A DNA stretch of 64,000 nucleotides, from positions 62,001 through 126,000 of the forward strand of contig NZ_CP107036.1 in NCBI RefSeq assembly GCF_029542085.1, given 5' to 3'. This document shows, piece after piece, positions 9,386 to 18,173 of the stretch. Made by a program: the position numbers and the translations under genes. This DNA is from Sphingobacterium sp. ML3W (lineage in GTDB: Bacteria; Bacteroidota; Bacteroidia; Sphingobacteriales; Sphingobacteriaceae). How positions within the stretch are numbered: position 1 is the stretch's first letter; each line of letters starts with the position of its first letter. The notes beneath the pieces are model-generated. The model was not told the DNA's origin and made no database searches. It saw only the letters and a program-made list of their open reading frames with translations.

Positions 9386-10234
9386 TTATGCTTTGGTAAA
9401 AAATATTGGAACTAAAGGGTGGCTAAATAATGCTTTTGCCACTGATCTGGTGAAAGTACGTTCAAAAAAGGATTTTCTTGAACGTGTTACGAGTAATATC
9501 TTGATTTTTTCAGTATGGATCATTTCATTGATAACTTCAGGGACAGTGTCTAGATCCTCAATGTCGCCTTGTATTGAGTCGACTTCAATGGCTATGTTGG
9601 TCACGCCAATATATTTTTTGATTTTATACTTCCATACTTCCAATTTATCTTCTATCCGGTTTTCCGAAGAATGATCATAATGAACATGCATCAACTTTAA
9701 TTCAAAATCCTTACCCATTATATTGACGAAATCTTGGACCGTCTGTACTTCTTCTTCTTTGAAATTGGACAATAAACCAACCTTATCAACCTGTTCGAAT
9801 GATGCTTCTGTCGGAATAGCCAGAACAGGTATTTTTGCTTTTTTGCTAATGACGTAAGTGGTGCTGCCAATAAGTTGGCTATCATCATTGGTAATACCTT
9901 TTGTGCCCATGATGACAAAGTCAAAACGATCAGGTGTGCCCATTTCAGGGAGAGTTTCCGTGATCATGCCACGTTCGCACTGGGTAGTCACTTCAAGGGT
10001 AGCATGTGTCGATTTTATCTGATCTGAAAGATTCTTAATAAGGATATCAGCTTTAAATATGGGGCTTCGCTTTCCAATGGAATCAGTTTCTTCCTCAAAT
10101 ACAGCAGAAGCAGAGGTATAATTGTGATAAAGGTGGATACTGTAGCCTTTTTGAATGGCTAGGTCCACAGCATAATTTACCGCATTGTTAGAATGAGCCG
10201 AAAAATCTACCGGTAGTAGAATGTTTTTTTTCAT
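9386..10234 (-). CDS. tandem-domain universal stress protein (UspA family)
   Basis: This 282-residue protein is the first gene of a two-gene Usp operon. Domain 1 (about 1-140) opens ILLPVDFSAHSNNAVNYA and contains the nucleotide-binding signature GTKGITNDDSQLIGST. Domain 2 (about 150-282) lacks the full signature, as in its neighbour. The two proteins are clearly related over their whole length, so they probably arose by duplication and may heterodimerise (inference). The 463-nt gap upstream is long enough for regulation, but no clear operator was recognised. Confidence 0.88.
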   Translation of the reverse strand: MKKNILLPVDFSAHSNNAVNYAVDLAIQKGYSIHLYHNYTSASAVFEEETDSIGKRSPIFKADILIKNLSDQIKSTHATLEVTTQCERGMITETLPEMGTPDRFDFVIMGTKGITNDDSQLIGSTTYVISKKAKIPVLAIPTEASFEQVDKVGLLSNFKEEEVQTVQDFVNIMGKDFELKLMHVHYDHSSENRIEDKLEVWKYKIKKYIGVTNIAIEVDSIQGDIEDLDTVPEVINEMIHTEKIKILLVTRSRKSFFERTFTRSVAKALFSHPLVPIFFTKA

Positions 10235-10645
10235 CTGTTTAAATTATTTATAAGTGTTGTTCTCATCGGTATAAATGAGCTCGTTTCACTCGGTTTGTTT
10301 GTTTAGTTGTGATGAAGCCATCAGATTTAATTTTTCTTAATTTTTTAGAGCCCTCTATCCCTATCAAATGTAATAAAACAAATGCAATTGTGAATGGCTA
10401 TCAGTCAAAATGTTTTTATTGTTTAACGTATTAAATATGATCCTGATCGTACAAAGGTGGCTAACATTTAATGCTTTTAAAATGTTGCATTTAATGCATA
10501 TTTGTGATTGCGGTCATCCTGAAAATAGGACAATCCTGTCTATCTGAATCTTATGTCCTGATTTTTTTGTTTGAAAAGTCAGTTGACTATGAAAACTGAG
10601 CGTTATTAAAATCATTGTGTCATGGTTATTATCTCGTATTCTACA
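10235..10645. other. intergenic region between usp operon and alaS
   Basis: No gene is seen. The region contains one copy of a 22-bp repeat (10276-10297) whose complement recurs behind alaS. No usp promoter matching the consensus was found. Confidence 0.5.
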
Positions 10646-10676
10646 TTGCATAACAGACCAATTTTGAGTAAGTTTG
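10646..10676 (+). promoter_or_regulatory. Bacteroidota-type promoter of alaS
   Basis: TTG (10646-10648), a 20-nt spacer and TAAGTTTG (10669-10676) match the -33/-7 consensus. The alaS ATG is 21 nt further on, so the leader is very short. Confidence 0.75.
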
Positions 10677-10697
10677 CACATATTTTTAGATAATTAA

Positions 10698-13313
10698 ATG
10701 ACAAGTAGAGAAATTCGTCAAGCCTTTTTAGACTTTTTTAAAAGTAAGGGGCATCAGATAGTACCTTCAGCACCAGTAGTTGTAAAAAATGATCCTACAT
10801 TGATGTTTACCAATGCAGGGATGAACCAGTTCAAGGATTTATTCTTGGGGGAAGCGTCGATTAAATTTCCACGTGTAGCTGATACGCAGCGGTGCCTGCG
10901 TGTTTCGGGTAAGCATAACGATTTAGAGGAAGTTGGTATTGATACTTACCACCACACCTTATTTGAAATGTTGGGAAACTGGAGCTTTGGGGATTACTTT
11001 AAAAAGGAAGCTATTGCTTGGGCTTGGGAACTATTGACCGAAGTTTATAAACTTGACAAAGATCGTTTATACGTAACTATTTTTGAGGGCGACGCGAGTG
11101 AAGGTTTGGACCGGGATATGGAAGCGTTTGATTTTTGGAAACAATGGATAGCTGAAGATCGTATCTTGCTTGGCAATAAAAAGGATAATTTCTGGGAAAT
11201 GGGAGAGACTGGTCCTTGTGGACCTTGTTCTGAAATCCATTTTGATATGCGTAGTGCAGAAGAACGTGCGCAGGTAGCAGGACAAAGCTTAGTTAATGCT
11301 GATCATCCACAGGTGATTGAAATTTGGAACTTGGTCTTCATGCAATTCAATCGCTTGAAGGACGGATCTCTCCAATCTTTACCAGCTAAACATGTCGATA
11401 CAGGTATGGGCTTTGAGCGTCTTGTCAGATGTATTCAGGGTAAAACCTCAAATTATGATACAGATGTCTTTACGCCAACTATTGATTTTATTGCAGAGAA
11501 ATCGGGGATAAAATATGGTTTAGATGAGAAAACTGACATTGCGATGCGTGTAGTATCTGATCATATCCGTGCGGTAAGTTTTGCGATAGCAGATGGACAA
11601 TTACCCTCTAATAATAAAGCTGGATACGTAATCCGCCGCATTTTACGTCGTGCGGTGCGTTATGCTTATACATTTTTAGGATTCAAAACACCATTTATTC
11701 ATGAGCTTGTTCCAGTTTTGGCGGCACAATTCAGTGGCGTATTCGATGAATTGATCCAACAACAGGATTTTGTTCAGAAAGTAATCTTAGAGGAAGAAGT
11801 TTCGTTTTTAAGAACTTTGTCCACTGGGGTACAGCGTTTTGAAAATTACGTGGAAGATCATAGCGTTATTAATGGTGATTTTGCATTTGAACTATACGAT
11901 ACATACGGCTTTCCAATCGATTTAACAGAATTGTTAGCGCGAGAGAAAGGATTGTCTGTTGACATGGAGGGCTTCAAACAGGCGCTTCAGGTTCAAAAAG
12001 ATCGCTCTCGTGCGGCAACAGCAATTGACACCGGAGACTGGATTCTTGTCAATGATGATGAGGGTTTTGAATTTGTTGGTTATGATACCTTGACCGCAAA
12101 AACAGAAATCGTAAAATACCGTAAAGTTGTTGCAAAAAATAAAGAGCAGTATCAATTGGTTCTTTCCGTCAGTCCGTTTTATGCCGAAGGGGGCGGGCAG
12201 GTTGGAGATTCTGGTGAACTTGTCTCAGAAGAAACAGGTGAAAAGATATACATTACGGATACGAAAAAGGAAAATGGAATTTTCGTTCATTTTACCAATA
12301 AATTGCCTTTGGATCTGAGCAGTACCTTTATTGCGCAGGTTGACGCTACCAAACGACTGGATACCGAAAACAATCACTCTGCAACTCACTTATTGCATGC
12401 TGCACTAAAACAGGTATTAGGTACGCACGTAAATCAAAAAGGTTCATTGGTCAATGCTGATATACTACGTTTTGATATTTCTCATTTTGCAAAGATGAGT
12501 GAGGATGAGATCAAACAGGTAGAGGATATCGTGAATGCCAAAATTCGTGAAAATATCCCGTTGAAAGAAGAACGGAATATACCTTATCAGCAGGCTTTGG
12601 ATTCAGGTGTAACCGCCCTGTTTGGTGAGAAATATGGTGACTTTGTACGTGTGATTACTTTTGAAGATCAATTCTCCAAAGAGCTATGCGGTGGTACACA
12701 TGTGAAAGCTACGGGCCAGATCGGATTCTTTAAGATTGTTTCTGAGTCAGCTGTTGCGGCAGGAGTGCGTCGTATTGAGGCGATTACAGGAACTCGCTCA
12801 GCGGCGGTAATTCGTGAGCATTTTGAATTGGTACAGCATCTAAAAGAACTGATGAATAGTCCAAAGGACTTTGTGTCTGCTTTGGGTAAGATCATTGACG
12901 AAAATGGAGCGCTGAAAAAAGAAATTGAAAAAAGCATTACTGAAAAATCTTTAGCATTGAAATCGGAGCTGGAAGCAAAGATCGAACAGGTCGGCGATAT
13001 CAACTTCTTGTCGACGTTGGTGGATCTGCCGAATGCAGAAGCGGTTAAAACCTTAGCTTATGCAGTAAAGGGAGCTGTCAATAATTTATTTTTGGTTATT
13101 GGAGCGGAATTCGATGGAAAGCCAAGTTTGACAGTCGTAATTTCGGATGATTTAGCAAAAGAAAAAGGTTTAAATGCGAGTAACATTGTTCGTGATCTGG
13201 CAAAGGATATCCAAGGTGGTGGCGGGGGACAACCTTTCTTTGCGACAGCGGGAGGTAAAAATTCTGCAGGATTAAAAACAGCCATTGAACGGGCGAAGGA
13301 ATTTTTGAGTTAA
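10698..13313 (+). CDS. alaS: alanine--tRNA ligase
   Basis: This full-length AlaRS (871 residues) charges tRNA-Ala. The class II catalytic domain (1 to about 235) shows FTNAGMNQF, SGKHNDLEEVG and the motif 2/3 regions. The tRNA-recognition domain follows. The editing domain (about 550-700) carries the zinc-site pair HSATHLLH and CGGTHV. The C-Ala domain has a coiled-coil (about 720-760) and the glycine loop GGGGGQP near the end. No residue looks missing. The start is fixed by the classic MTSREIRQAFLDFF opening and by the promoter just upstream. It is essential and probably monocistronic. Confidence 0.97.
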   Translation: MTSREIRQAFLDFFKSKGHQIVPSAPVVVKNDPTLMFTNAGMNQFKDLFLGEASIKFPRVADTQRCLRVSGKHNDLEEVGIDTYHHTLFEMLGNWSFGDYFKKEAIAWAWELLTEVYKLDKDRLYVTIFEGDASEGLDRDMEAFDFWKQWIAEDRILLGNKKDNFWEMGETGPCGPCSEIHFDMRSAEERAQVAGQSLVNADHPQVIEIWNLVFMQFNRLKDGSLQSLPAKHVDTGMGFERLVRCIQGKTSNYDTDVFTPTIDFIAEKSGIKYGLDEKTDIAMRVVSDHIRAVSFAIADGQLPSNNKAGYVIRRILRRAVRYAYTFLGFKTPFIHELVPVLAAQFSGVFDELIQQQDFVQKVILEEEVSFLRTLSTGVQRFENYVEDHSVINGDFAFELYDTYGFPIDLTELLAREKGLSVDMEGFKQALQVQKDRSRAATAIDTGDWILVNDDEGFEFVGYDTLTAKTEIVKYRKVVAKNKEQYQLVLSVSPFYAEGGGQVGDSGELVSEETGEKIYITDTKKENGIFVHFTNKLPLDLSSTFIAQVDATKRLDTENNHSATHLLHAALKQVLGTHVNQKGSLVNADILRFDISHFAKMSEDEIKQVEDIVNAKIRENIPLKEERNIPYQQALDSGVTALFGEKYGDFVRVITFEDQFSKELCGGTHVKATGQIGFFKIVSESAVAAGVRRIEAITGTRSAAVIREHFELVQHLKELMNSPKDFVSALGKIIDENGALKKEIEKSITEKSLALKSELEAKIEQVGDINFLSTLVDLPNAEAVKTLAYAVKGAVNNLFLVIGAEFDGKPSLTVVISDDLAKEKGLNASNIVRDLAKDIQGGGGGQPFFATAGGKNSAGLKTAIERAKEFLS

Positions 13314-13320
13314 ATTATAT

Positions 13321-13425
13321 GAAACTTCCTATTTATTCAAACCGAGTGTAACGAGTTCACTAATTCTGCTGAAGAGCAAATTATGCCTGAATAATCACAG
13401 GGGGAGTAATAAATAGGATAGTTTC
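13321..13425 (+). repeat. 17-bp inverted repeat behind alaS
   Basis: GAAACTTCCTATTTATT (13321-13337) is the reverse complement of 13408-13425 apart from one extra T at 13419. The arms are 70 nt apart and sit 8 nt after the alaS stop. It could form a long terminator-like or protective stem, or be the ends of a tiny mobile element. No T-run follows. Confidence 0.6.
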
Positions 13426-13501
13426 TTCAATTTAAAAGGAAACCGAGTGCAATGACATTTATTTACAGATGGACCTATGGCGCTCACAAAACAATATACG
13501 G

Positions 13502-14599
13502 ATGAAAAAGGCAATTTTTTTAGTAGTTGGTGTGGTTGGATTGATGTTGGGTTGCCAGAATAAAGAGCAGTTTACCATCAAAGGAAATATAGAAAATCCT
13601 GGTAATATAAAAGTTGTCTCCTTGTATGAGGGTGATACCAAGCTAGATTCTATGTTTTTTGGTGACAATAACAAATTTCAGTTTGTGCGTCAGGCTAGTC
13701 AATCGAGATTGTTGTCGCTGCGTGTCGGTAAAAATCGCTATGACCTGATTGCTTCCCCAGGTGAGACAATTTCATTTAAAGCAGATTTGCATAAGGATGT
13801 TAATGATTATCTCGTTGAAGGGTCTGAATTGTCGAAAACGATCCAGCCGTTTGCTAAGGAACGGAACCATCGCGATTACATGCAAGATTCTCTACAGGGT
13901 GTCTTTTCCAAATTAACAGCAAATTCAACTGCTGACGAAATAGAAAAACTTCGTGCAGAATATAAAGCCAAATTTGCAAATGAACTTCGTGACTATACCA
14001 GCAAGGCTGTCGATTTTTCCACTAAGCATAATGATCTGGCTGGATTTTATGCCATCTCCACGTTGGATCCTGAGGTAGCGGAGGCAGAAATTATTGCTTA
14101 TGCAGATAGAATTAAAAATGAATTTACGGAAAATAGATATGTGACTCAGTTTAAGGAGGAAACCCAAAAGCTGAAGAAAATGGCTATTGGTCAGCCTGCT
14201 CCGGAGTTGACGTCATTTACGCCTTCCAATAAAGAGGTGAAGTTGTCTAGTTTTAAAGGAAAATACACTTTGGTTGACTTTTGGGCTTCTTGGTGTATGC
14301 CATGTCGCCAGGAAAATCCAAATCTTGTCAAGTTATATAATGTTTATCACACCAAAGGTTTCGATATCCTGTCTGTTTCATTTGATGATAACCCTGGTTC
14401 ATGGATGCGTGCTATTGCAGATGACAAACTGACTTGGACACATGTGTCTGATTTAAAGGCTTGGAGCTCACCGGTCGTAATAGATTACCGTGTCAAAGCA
14501 TTGCCTACCTCTTATATCCTCGATCCAAATGGTATTATCATAGCAAAGAATCTGCGTGGTGAAGAGCTTGCTGGTTTTTTGAAGAAAACAATTAAGTAA
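13502..14599 (+). CDS. TlpA-like thioredoxin lipoprotein with DUF4369-type N domain
   Basis: This 365-residue lipoprotein starts MKKAIFLVVG and has a lipobox ending LMLGC (Cys18). The N-terminal beta-rich domain (about 24-115; TIKGNIENPGNIKVVSLYEG) resembles DUF4369. A helical linker is followed by an AhpC/TSA-thioredoxin domain (about 225-365) with the active site WASWCMPCRQ. Such proteins act in the periplasm as thiol-disulfide reductants, for cytochrome c maturation or general thiol repair. The frame opens 11 codons earlier, but the ATG at 13502 begins the signal peptide. It follows alaS by 188 nt and is probably a separate unit. The exact partner is unknown. Confidence 0.85.
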   Translation: MKKAIFLVVGVVGLMLGCQNKEQFTIKGNIENPGNIKVVSLYEGDTKLDSMFFGDNNKFQFVRQASQSRLLSLRVGKNRYDLIASPGETISFKADLHKDVNDYLVEGSELSKTIQPFAKERNHRDYMQDSLQGVFSKLTANSTADEIEKLRAEYKAKFANELRDYTSKAVDFSTKHNDLAGFYAISTLDPEVAEAEIIAYADRIKNEFTENRYVTQFKEETQKLKKMAIGQPAPELTSFTPSNKEVKLSSFKGKYTLVDFWASWCMPCRQENPNLVKLYNVYHTKGFDILSVSFDDNPGSWMRAIADDKLTWTHVSDLKAWSSPVVIDYRVKALPTSYILDPNGIIIAKNLRGEELAGFLKKTIK

Positions 14600-14701
14600 T
14601 CAATGTGTTATTGTTAATTGAAATATTACTTAATAATTTGGTAACATTAGATTAATCGATTGTTATCATTTTGTTCATATTTTAGCAGAAAAATAAGACA
14701 A

Positions 14702-15397
14702 ATGAGTTCTTCGAAACAAAAGATTTTAATTGTTGATGACGAAAAAGATATCTTGGATTTAATTGCATTCAACTTAAATCGTGAAGGTTATCAGGTCTCT
14801 ACAGCGCAAAATGGGGAAGAGGCAATACAAGTTGCCAAGCAAGTAAACCCCGATCTGATCATCTTGGATGTGATGATGCCTAGGATGGACGGTATTGAAG
14901 CTTGTCGCATCATGCGCGCTATGCCTGAATTCAAAAGTACCTTTATGGTGTTTTTGACAGCCAGAAGCGAAGAATATTCAGAAATTGCCGGATTTCATGT
15001 TGGAGCGGATGATTATATCGCCAAGCCAATTAAGCCTCGAGCACTGATGAGTCGTATTAATGCGATCTTAAGAAGAAACGCATCGGAGGAGTCTGATTCA
15101 AACGCACAGGATAAAATTGAGATAGCTGATCTGGTTATTGATAGAGATTCTTTCTTAGTTTACAAAGGAGAGCAAAAGATTGTGCTTGCCAAGAAAGAGT
15201 TTGAATTGCTTTACTTGTTAGCTTCCAAACCAAATAAAGTTTTCACAAGAGAGCAGATTTTAAAAAGTATTTGGGAAGACTCGGTGGTTGTTACCAATCG
15301 GACAATCGATGTGCATATCCGTAAGCTCCGTGAAAAAATAGGCGACGATTACGTCACTACAGTAAAAGGAGTAGGTTACAAATTTGATAAAGAATAA
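14702..15397 (+). CDS. OmpR/PhoB-family response regulator (orphan)
   Basis: This 231-residue two-component regulator has a receiver domain (1-125) with the acidic pair DDEKD, the phospho-acceptor Asp in LIILDVMMP (about residue 55), Thr in FLTAR and Lys in IAKPIKP. A winged-helix DNA-binding domain (about 135-231; VFTREQILKSIW, RTIDVHIRKLREKIG, VKGVGYKF) follows. It is typical of the PhoB/KdpE branch. The start is MSSSKQK at 14702; an earlier TTG only extends into the leader. No histidine kinase gene is adjacent, so its kinase must be elsewhere. Confidence 0.92.
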   Translation: MSSSKQKILIVDDEKDILDLIAFNLNREGYQVSTAQNGEEAIQVAKQVNPDLIILDVMMPRMDGIEACRIMRAMPEFKSTFMVFLTARSEEYSEIAGFHVGADDYIAKPIKPRALMSRINAILRRNASEESDSNAQDKIEIADLVIDRDSFLVYKGEQKIVLAKKEFELLYLLASKPNKVFTREQILKSIWEDSVVVTNRTIDVHIRKLREKIGDDYVTTVKGVGYKFDKE

Positions 15398-15421
15398 AAA
15401 AAGAGGCTTAGGCCTGTCTTG

Positions 15422-15453
15422 GTCGGAAGAAAAATCTTCCGACTTTTTTATTT
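15422..15453 (+). terminator. terminator of the response regulator gene
   Basis: GTCGGAAG (15422-15429) pairs with CTTCCGAC (15436-15443) across a six-base loop, followed by TTTTTTATTT. Confidence 0.92.
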
Positions 15454-15459
15454 ATAAAA

Positions 15460-15700
15460 AACCTGTTTTTTAATGATTCGTGTTTTTTATTAAGGTATCA
15501 ATGAGTTCGCTGTGCCGGGTTTACCGGCCATAACGAACCTTCATTCGATTTTTAGAACTGTTGGTGCTTTGAAAGCATAAAGGTTTTATTTCCAGCCTGG
15601 ATTTTTCCCTCGTTGAATAAAAGTTGGTGCACGATCATTCGAACGTGCATAAGGATAAGATCAAACTATTTTTTTGTCTTCTATATGGGGTAACTCTTTG
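15460..15700 (+). other. gap with two strong hairpins, no reading frame
   Basis: A nested stem lies at 15501-15544 (ATGA/TCAT, GTTCG/CGAAC and GCCGG/CCGGC pairs), and a second hairpin TGCACG/CGTGCA at 15628-15649. Both lie before the predicted promoter of the dihydroorotase gene, so they are not part of its leader. They could belong to a small RNA. Confidence 0.4.
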
Positions 15701-15710
15701 ACCGGATAAC

Positions 15711-15741
15711 TTGATATCACGGTAACAAATCTTTACTTTTG
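15711..15741 (+). promoter_or_regulatory. Bacteroidota-type promoter of the dihydroorotase gene
   Basis: TTG (15711-15713), a 20-nt spacer and TACTTTTG (15734-15741) match the consensus, 26 nt before the ATG at 15768. Confidence 0.75.
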
Positions 15742-15767
15742 AAAGATAGCAACGTAAAAAGATCAAC

Positions 15768-17105
15768 ATGTCATCTATTCTTATAAAATCTGCGCAACTT
15801 GTTAACGAAGGTAAAGTTGAGACTGCTGATGTATATATCAGTAATGGTCGAATCGAAATGATCGCACAGGAGATAAATCATCCTGCGGATCAGGAAATCA
15901 ATGCTGAGGGACTACATCTGTTTCCGGGATTAATTGATGACCAGGTTCATTTTAGAGAACCGGGGTTAACTTATAAAGCGGATATATGGCATGAAAGCCG
16001 TGCTGCGGTGGCAGGTGGGACAACCTCCTTTATGGAGATGCCAAATACAGTTCCCAATACCCTGACGCAGGAATTGCTCCAGGATAAATATGATATTGCA
16101 GGAAAGAATGCATTAGCCAATTACTCGTTCTTTATGGGAGCGGCCAACGATAACTTAGAAGAAGTACTGAAAACCAATCCACGTGATGTCTGTGGTATAA
16201 AGGTATTTATGGGATCATCCACAGGGAATATGTTGGTGGATAATGAAAAAGCTTTGGAAGGTATCTTTGCCAACGCTCCTACATTGATCGCTACACACTG
16301 TGAGGACGAAGCAACAATCAAAGCCAATCTGGCGAGATTCAAGGAGCAATATGGTGAAGAGGGATTGAAGATTGAAATGCATCCATTGATCCGATCTGCT
16401 GAAGCTTGTTACTTATCTTCATCTAAGGCTGTGGAATTGGCAAAAAAGCATGATACAAGATTACATATTTTACATATATCAACAGCAAGAGAGATTGAAC
16501 TATTCCGGAATGATATCCCATTAAAGGATAAGAAAATCACTGCCGAAGCTTGTATCCATCACCTTTGGTTTTCTGATCAAGATTACCTAACAAAGGGGAA
16601 TTTTATCAAGTGGAATCCGGCGGTAAAAACGGCCAATGACCGTGACCATATTCTTAAAGCTGTATTGGATGGACATATTGATGTGATAGCGACAGATCAT
16701 GCCCCACATACAATCGAGGAAAAAACACAGCCATATGCATCGGCTCCTAGCGGTGGTCCTTTGGTTCAACATGCTTTACAAGCATTATTGGATATGGTCA
16801 AAGCAGGTAAAATGACCTTGGAACAATTGGTTCAAAAGTCAGCACATAATACAGCTACACTATTTCAGATTGAAGATCGTGGCTATATCCGTGAAGGCTA
16901 TTGGGCGGATCTGGTACTCGTGGATCTAAATAAAAAATATACCGTTTCAAAAGAAAATATCCTTTCTAAATGTGGTTGGTCACCATTTGAAGGACACACA
17001 TTTAGTTCAACCATTGAACATACCATTGTATCTGGTAAAGTCGCATTTTCTCAGGGACAAATTATTGAGAAAGGTGCTGGTGAGCGTTTGTTGTTCAACA
17101 GATAA
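15768..17105 (+). CDS. dihydroorotase (class I type), with altered HxH motif
   Basis: This 445-residue amidohydrolase resembles class I dihydroorotase/allantoinase and would interconvert carbamoyl-aspartate and dihydroorotate in pyrimidine synthesis. The bridging Lys is in CGIKVFMGSSTGNM, metal His residues are in ATHCEDE and LHILHIS, and the catalytic Asp is in IATDHAPHT. The first metal motif reads DDQVHFREPG, where the family usually has D-x-H-V-H, so one metal-ligand His is Gln. The rest of the active site is intact. The Gln may be a lineage feature compatible with a mononuclear enzyme, or it may mark a non-catalytic homologue. It lies 11 nt before the LD-carboxypeptidase gene and may be its operon leader. 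Confidence 0.82.
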   Translation: MSSILIKSAQLVNEGKVETADVYISNGRIEMIAQEINHPADQEINAEGLHLFPGLIDDQVHFREPGLTYKADIWHESRAAVAGGTTSFMEMPNTVPNTLTQELLQDKYDIAGKNALANYSFFMGAANDNLEEVLKTNPRDVCGIKVFMGSSTGNMLVDNEKALEGIFANAPTLIATHCEDEATIKANLARFKEQYGEEGLKIEMHPLIRSAEACYLSSSKAVELAKKHDTRLHILHISTAREIELFRNDIPLKDKKITAEACIHHLWFSDQDYLTKGNFIKWNPAVKTANDRDHILKAVLDGHIDVIATDHAPHTIEEKTQPYASAPSGGPLVQHALQALLDMVKAGKMTLEQLVQKSAHNTATLFQIEDRGYIREGYWADLVLVDLNKKYTVSKENILSKCGWSPFEGHTFSSTIEHTIVSGKVAFSQGQIIEKGAGERLLFNR

Positions 17106-17116
17106 GTTGTCATAAT

Positions 17117-18172
17117 ATGGAAAAAAGGGCTTTTATAAAATCAATTGCTTTGGGCACATTCGCCATTCCGATATTGGGAGCTGGGCGCGCTACAGAAGTC
17201 GCAGCGGAGCTTGCAGGAGCGGCTACTTTGTTGGCAAAGAAGCTATACCCAGGGGATACTATAGGGTTGATAACTCCAGCAGGTGTTTTGGACGATGAGG
17301 AATCGATCATTATCGCACGCGAGATCTTTGAAACATTGGGTTTTAAAGTGAAGGAGGGAAAACATATCCGTAGCCGTTACGGTAATTTGGCAGGGACAGA
17401 TCAGGAACGTATTGCTGATATACATGATATGTTTGCTGATAAGGCTGTCAAAGCAATGGTTTGTGTCAGGGGAGGTTCGGGAACTTCCCGGCTCTTAGAC
17501 CAACTTGATTATAAGATGATTGCTCAAAATCCTAAAATTTTGTTGGGTTATTCAGATATAACGGCTTTAATTCTTGCTCTGTACGCGAAAACTGGACTTG
17601 TTACTTTCCATGGCGCGGTTGGTATAAGCACATGGACAAAGAAGCTGGCCGAGGCCTTTAATGCACAATTTGTTGCCAATAAGCCTGCGGTATTTGAAAA
17701 TCCCAAATTGAGGGGGGATAATATTGTACAGACTAAAGATCGGATAGCTACAATCTTCCCAGGTGTTGTGGAGGGGGTATTGTTGGGTGGAAATATGACC
17801 GTATTGACGGGCTTATGTGGAACTCCTTATTTACCAGATTTTAAAGATAAGGTACTTTTTATTGAGGAGGTCGATGAAGATATGGAACGCGTCGATCGGA
17901 TGTTTTGCCAGTTGAAAAATGCAGGGATATTGGCAGGGATTAAAGGTTTTGTTTTTGGGAAATGTACTAATTGTAAACCATCGGGAGGCTATGGCTCTGT
18001 GACATTGGATCAGCTATTCAATGATTATATTAAGCCCTTAAACGTGCCTGCTTATAGCGGAGCTATCATTGGGCATATTGCGGAGCAATTTATCCTTCCC
18101 GTAGGTGCAAAGGTGAGAATGGATGCGTCACAAGGAACGATTACCTTACTTGAGCCAGCCCTAAAAGATTAA
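17117..18172 (+). CDS. LD-carboxypeptidase (muramoyl-tetrapeptide carboxypeptidase, S66)
   Basis: This 351-residue serine peptidase of family S66 removes the terminal D-Ala from murein tetrapeptides. The putative nucleophile is Ser146 in LLGYSDITAL. The Glu lies in LFIEEVDED (about 254) and the His in IIGHIAEQF (about 320), completing the Ser-Glu-His triad. RGGSGTSRLLDQLDY (119-132) is the conserved substrate-side motif. The N-terminus (KRAFIKSIALGTFAIPIL) is a hydrophobic export signal with a Tat-like flavour but only one Arg, so a periplasmic location is likely, unlike cytosolic E. coli LdcA. It overlaps closely with the next gene (1 nt gap), so both are translated together. The context supports murein-peptide degradation. 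Confidence 0.88.
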   Translation: MEKRAFIKSIALGTFAIPILGAGRATEVAAELAGAATLLAKKLYPGDTIGLITPAGVLDDEESIIIAREIFETLGFKVKEGKHIRSRYGNLAGTDQERIADIHDMFADKAVKAMVCVRGGSGTSRLLDQLDYKMIAQNPKILLGYSDITALILALYAKTGLVTFHGAVGISTWTKKLAEAFNAQFVANKPAVFENPKLRGDNIVQTKDRIATIFPGVVEGVLLGGNMTVLTGLCGTPYLPDFKDKVLFIEEVDEDMERVDRMFCQLKNAGILAGIKGFVFGKCTNCKPSGGYGSVTLDQLFNDYIKPLNVPAYSGAIIGHIAEQFILPVGAKVRMDASQGTITLLEPALKD

Positions 18173-18173
18173 T

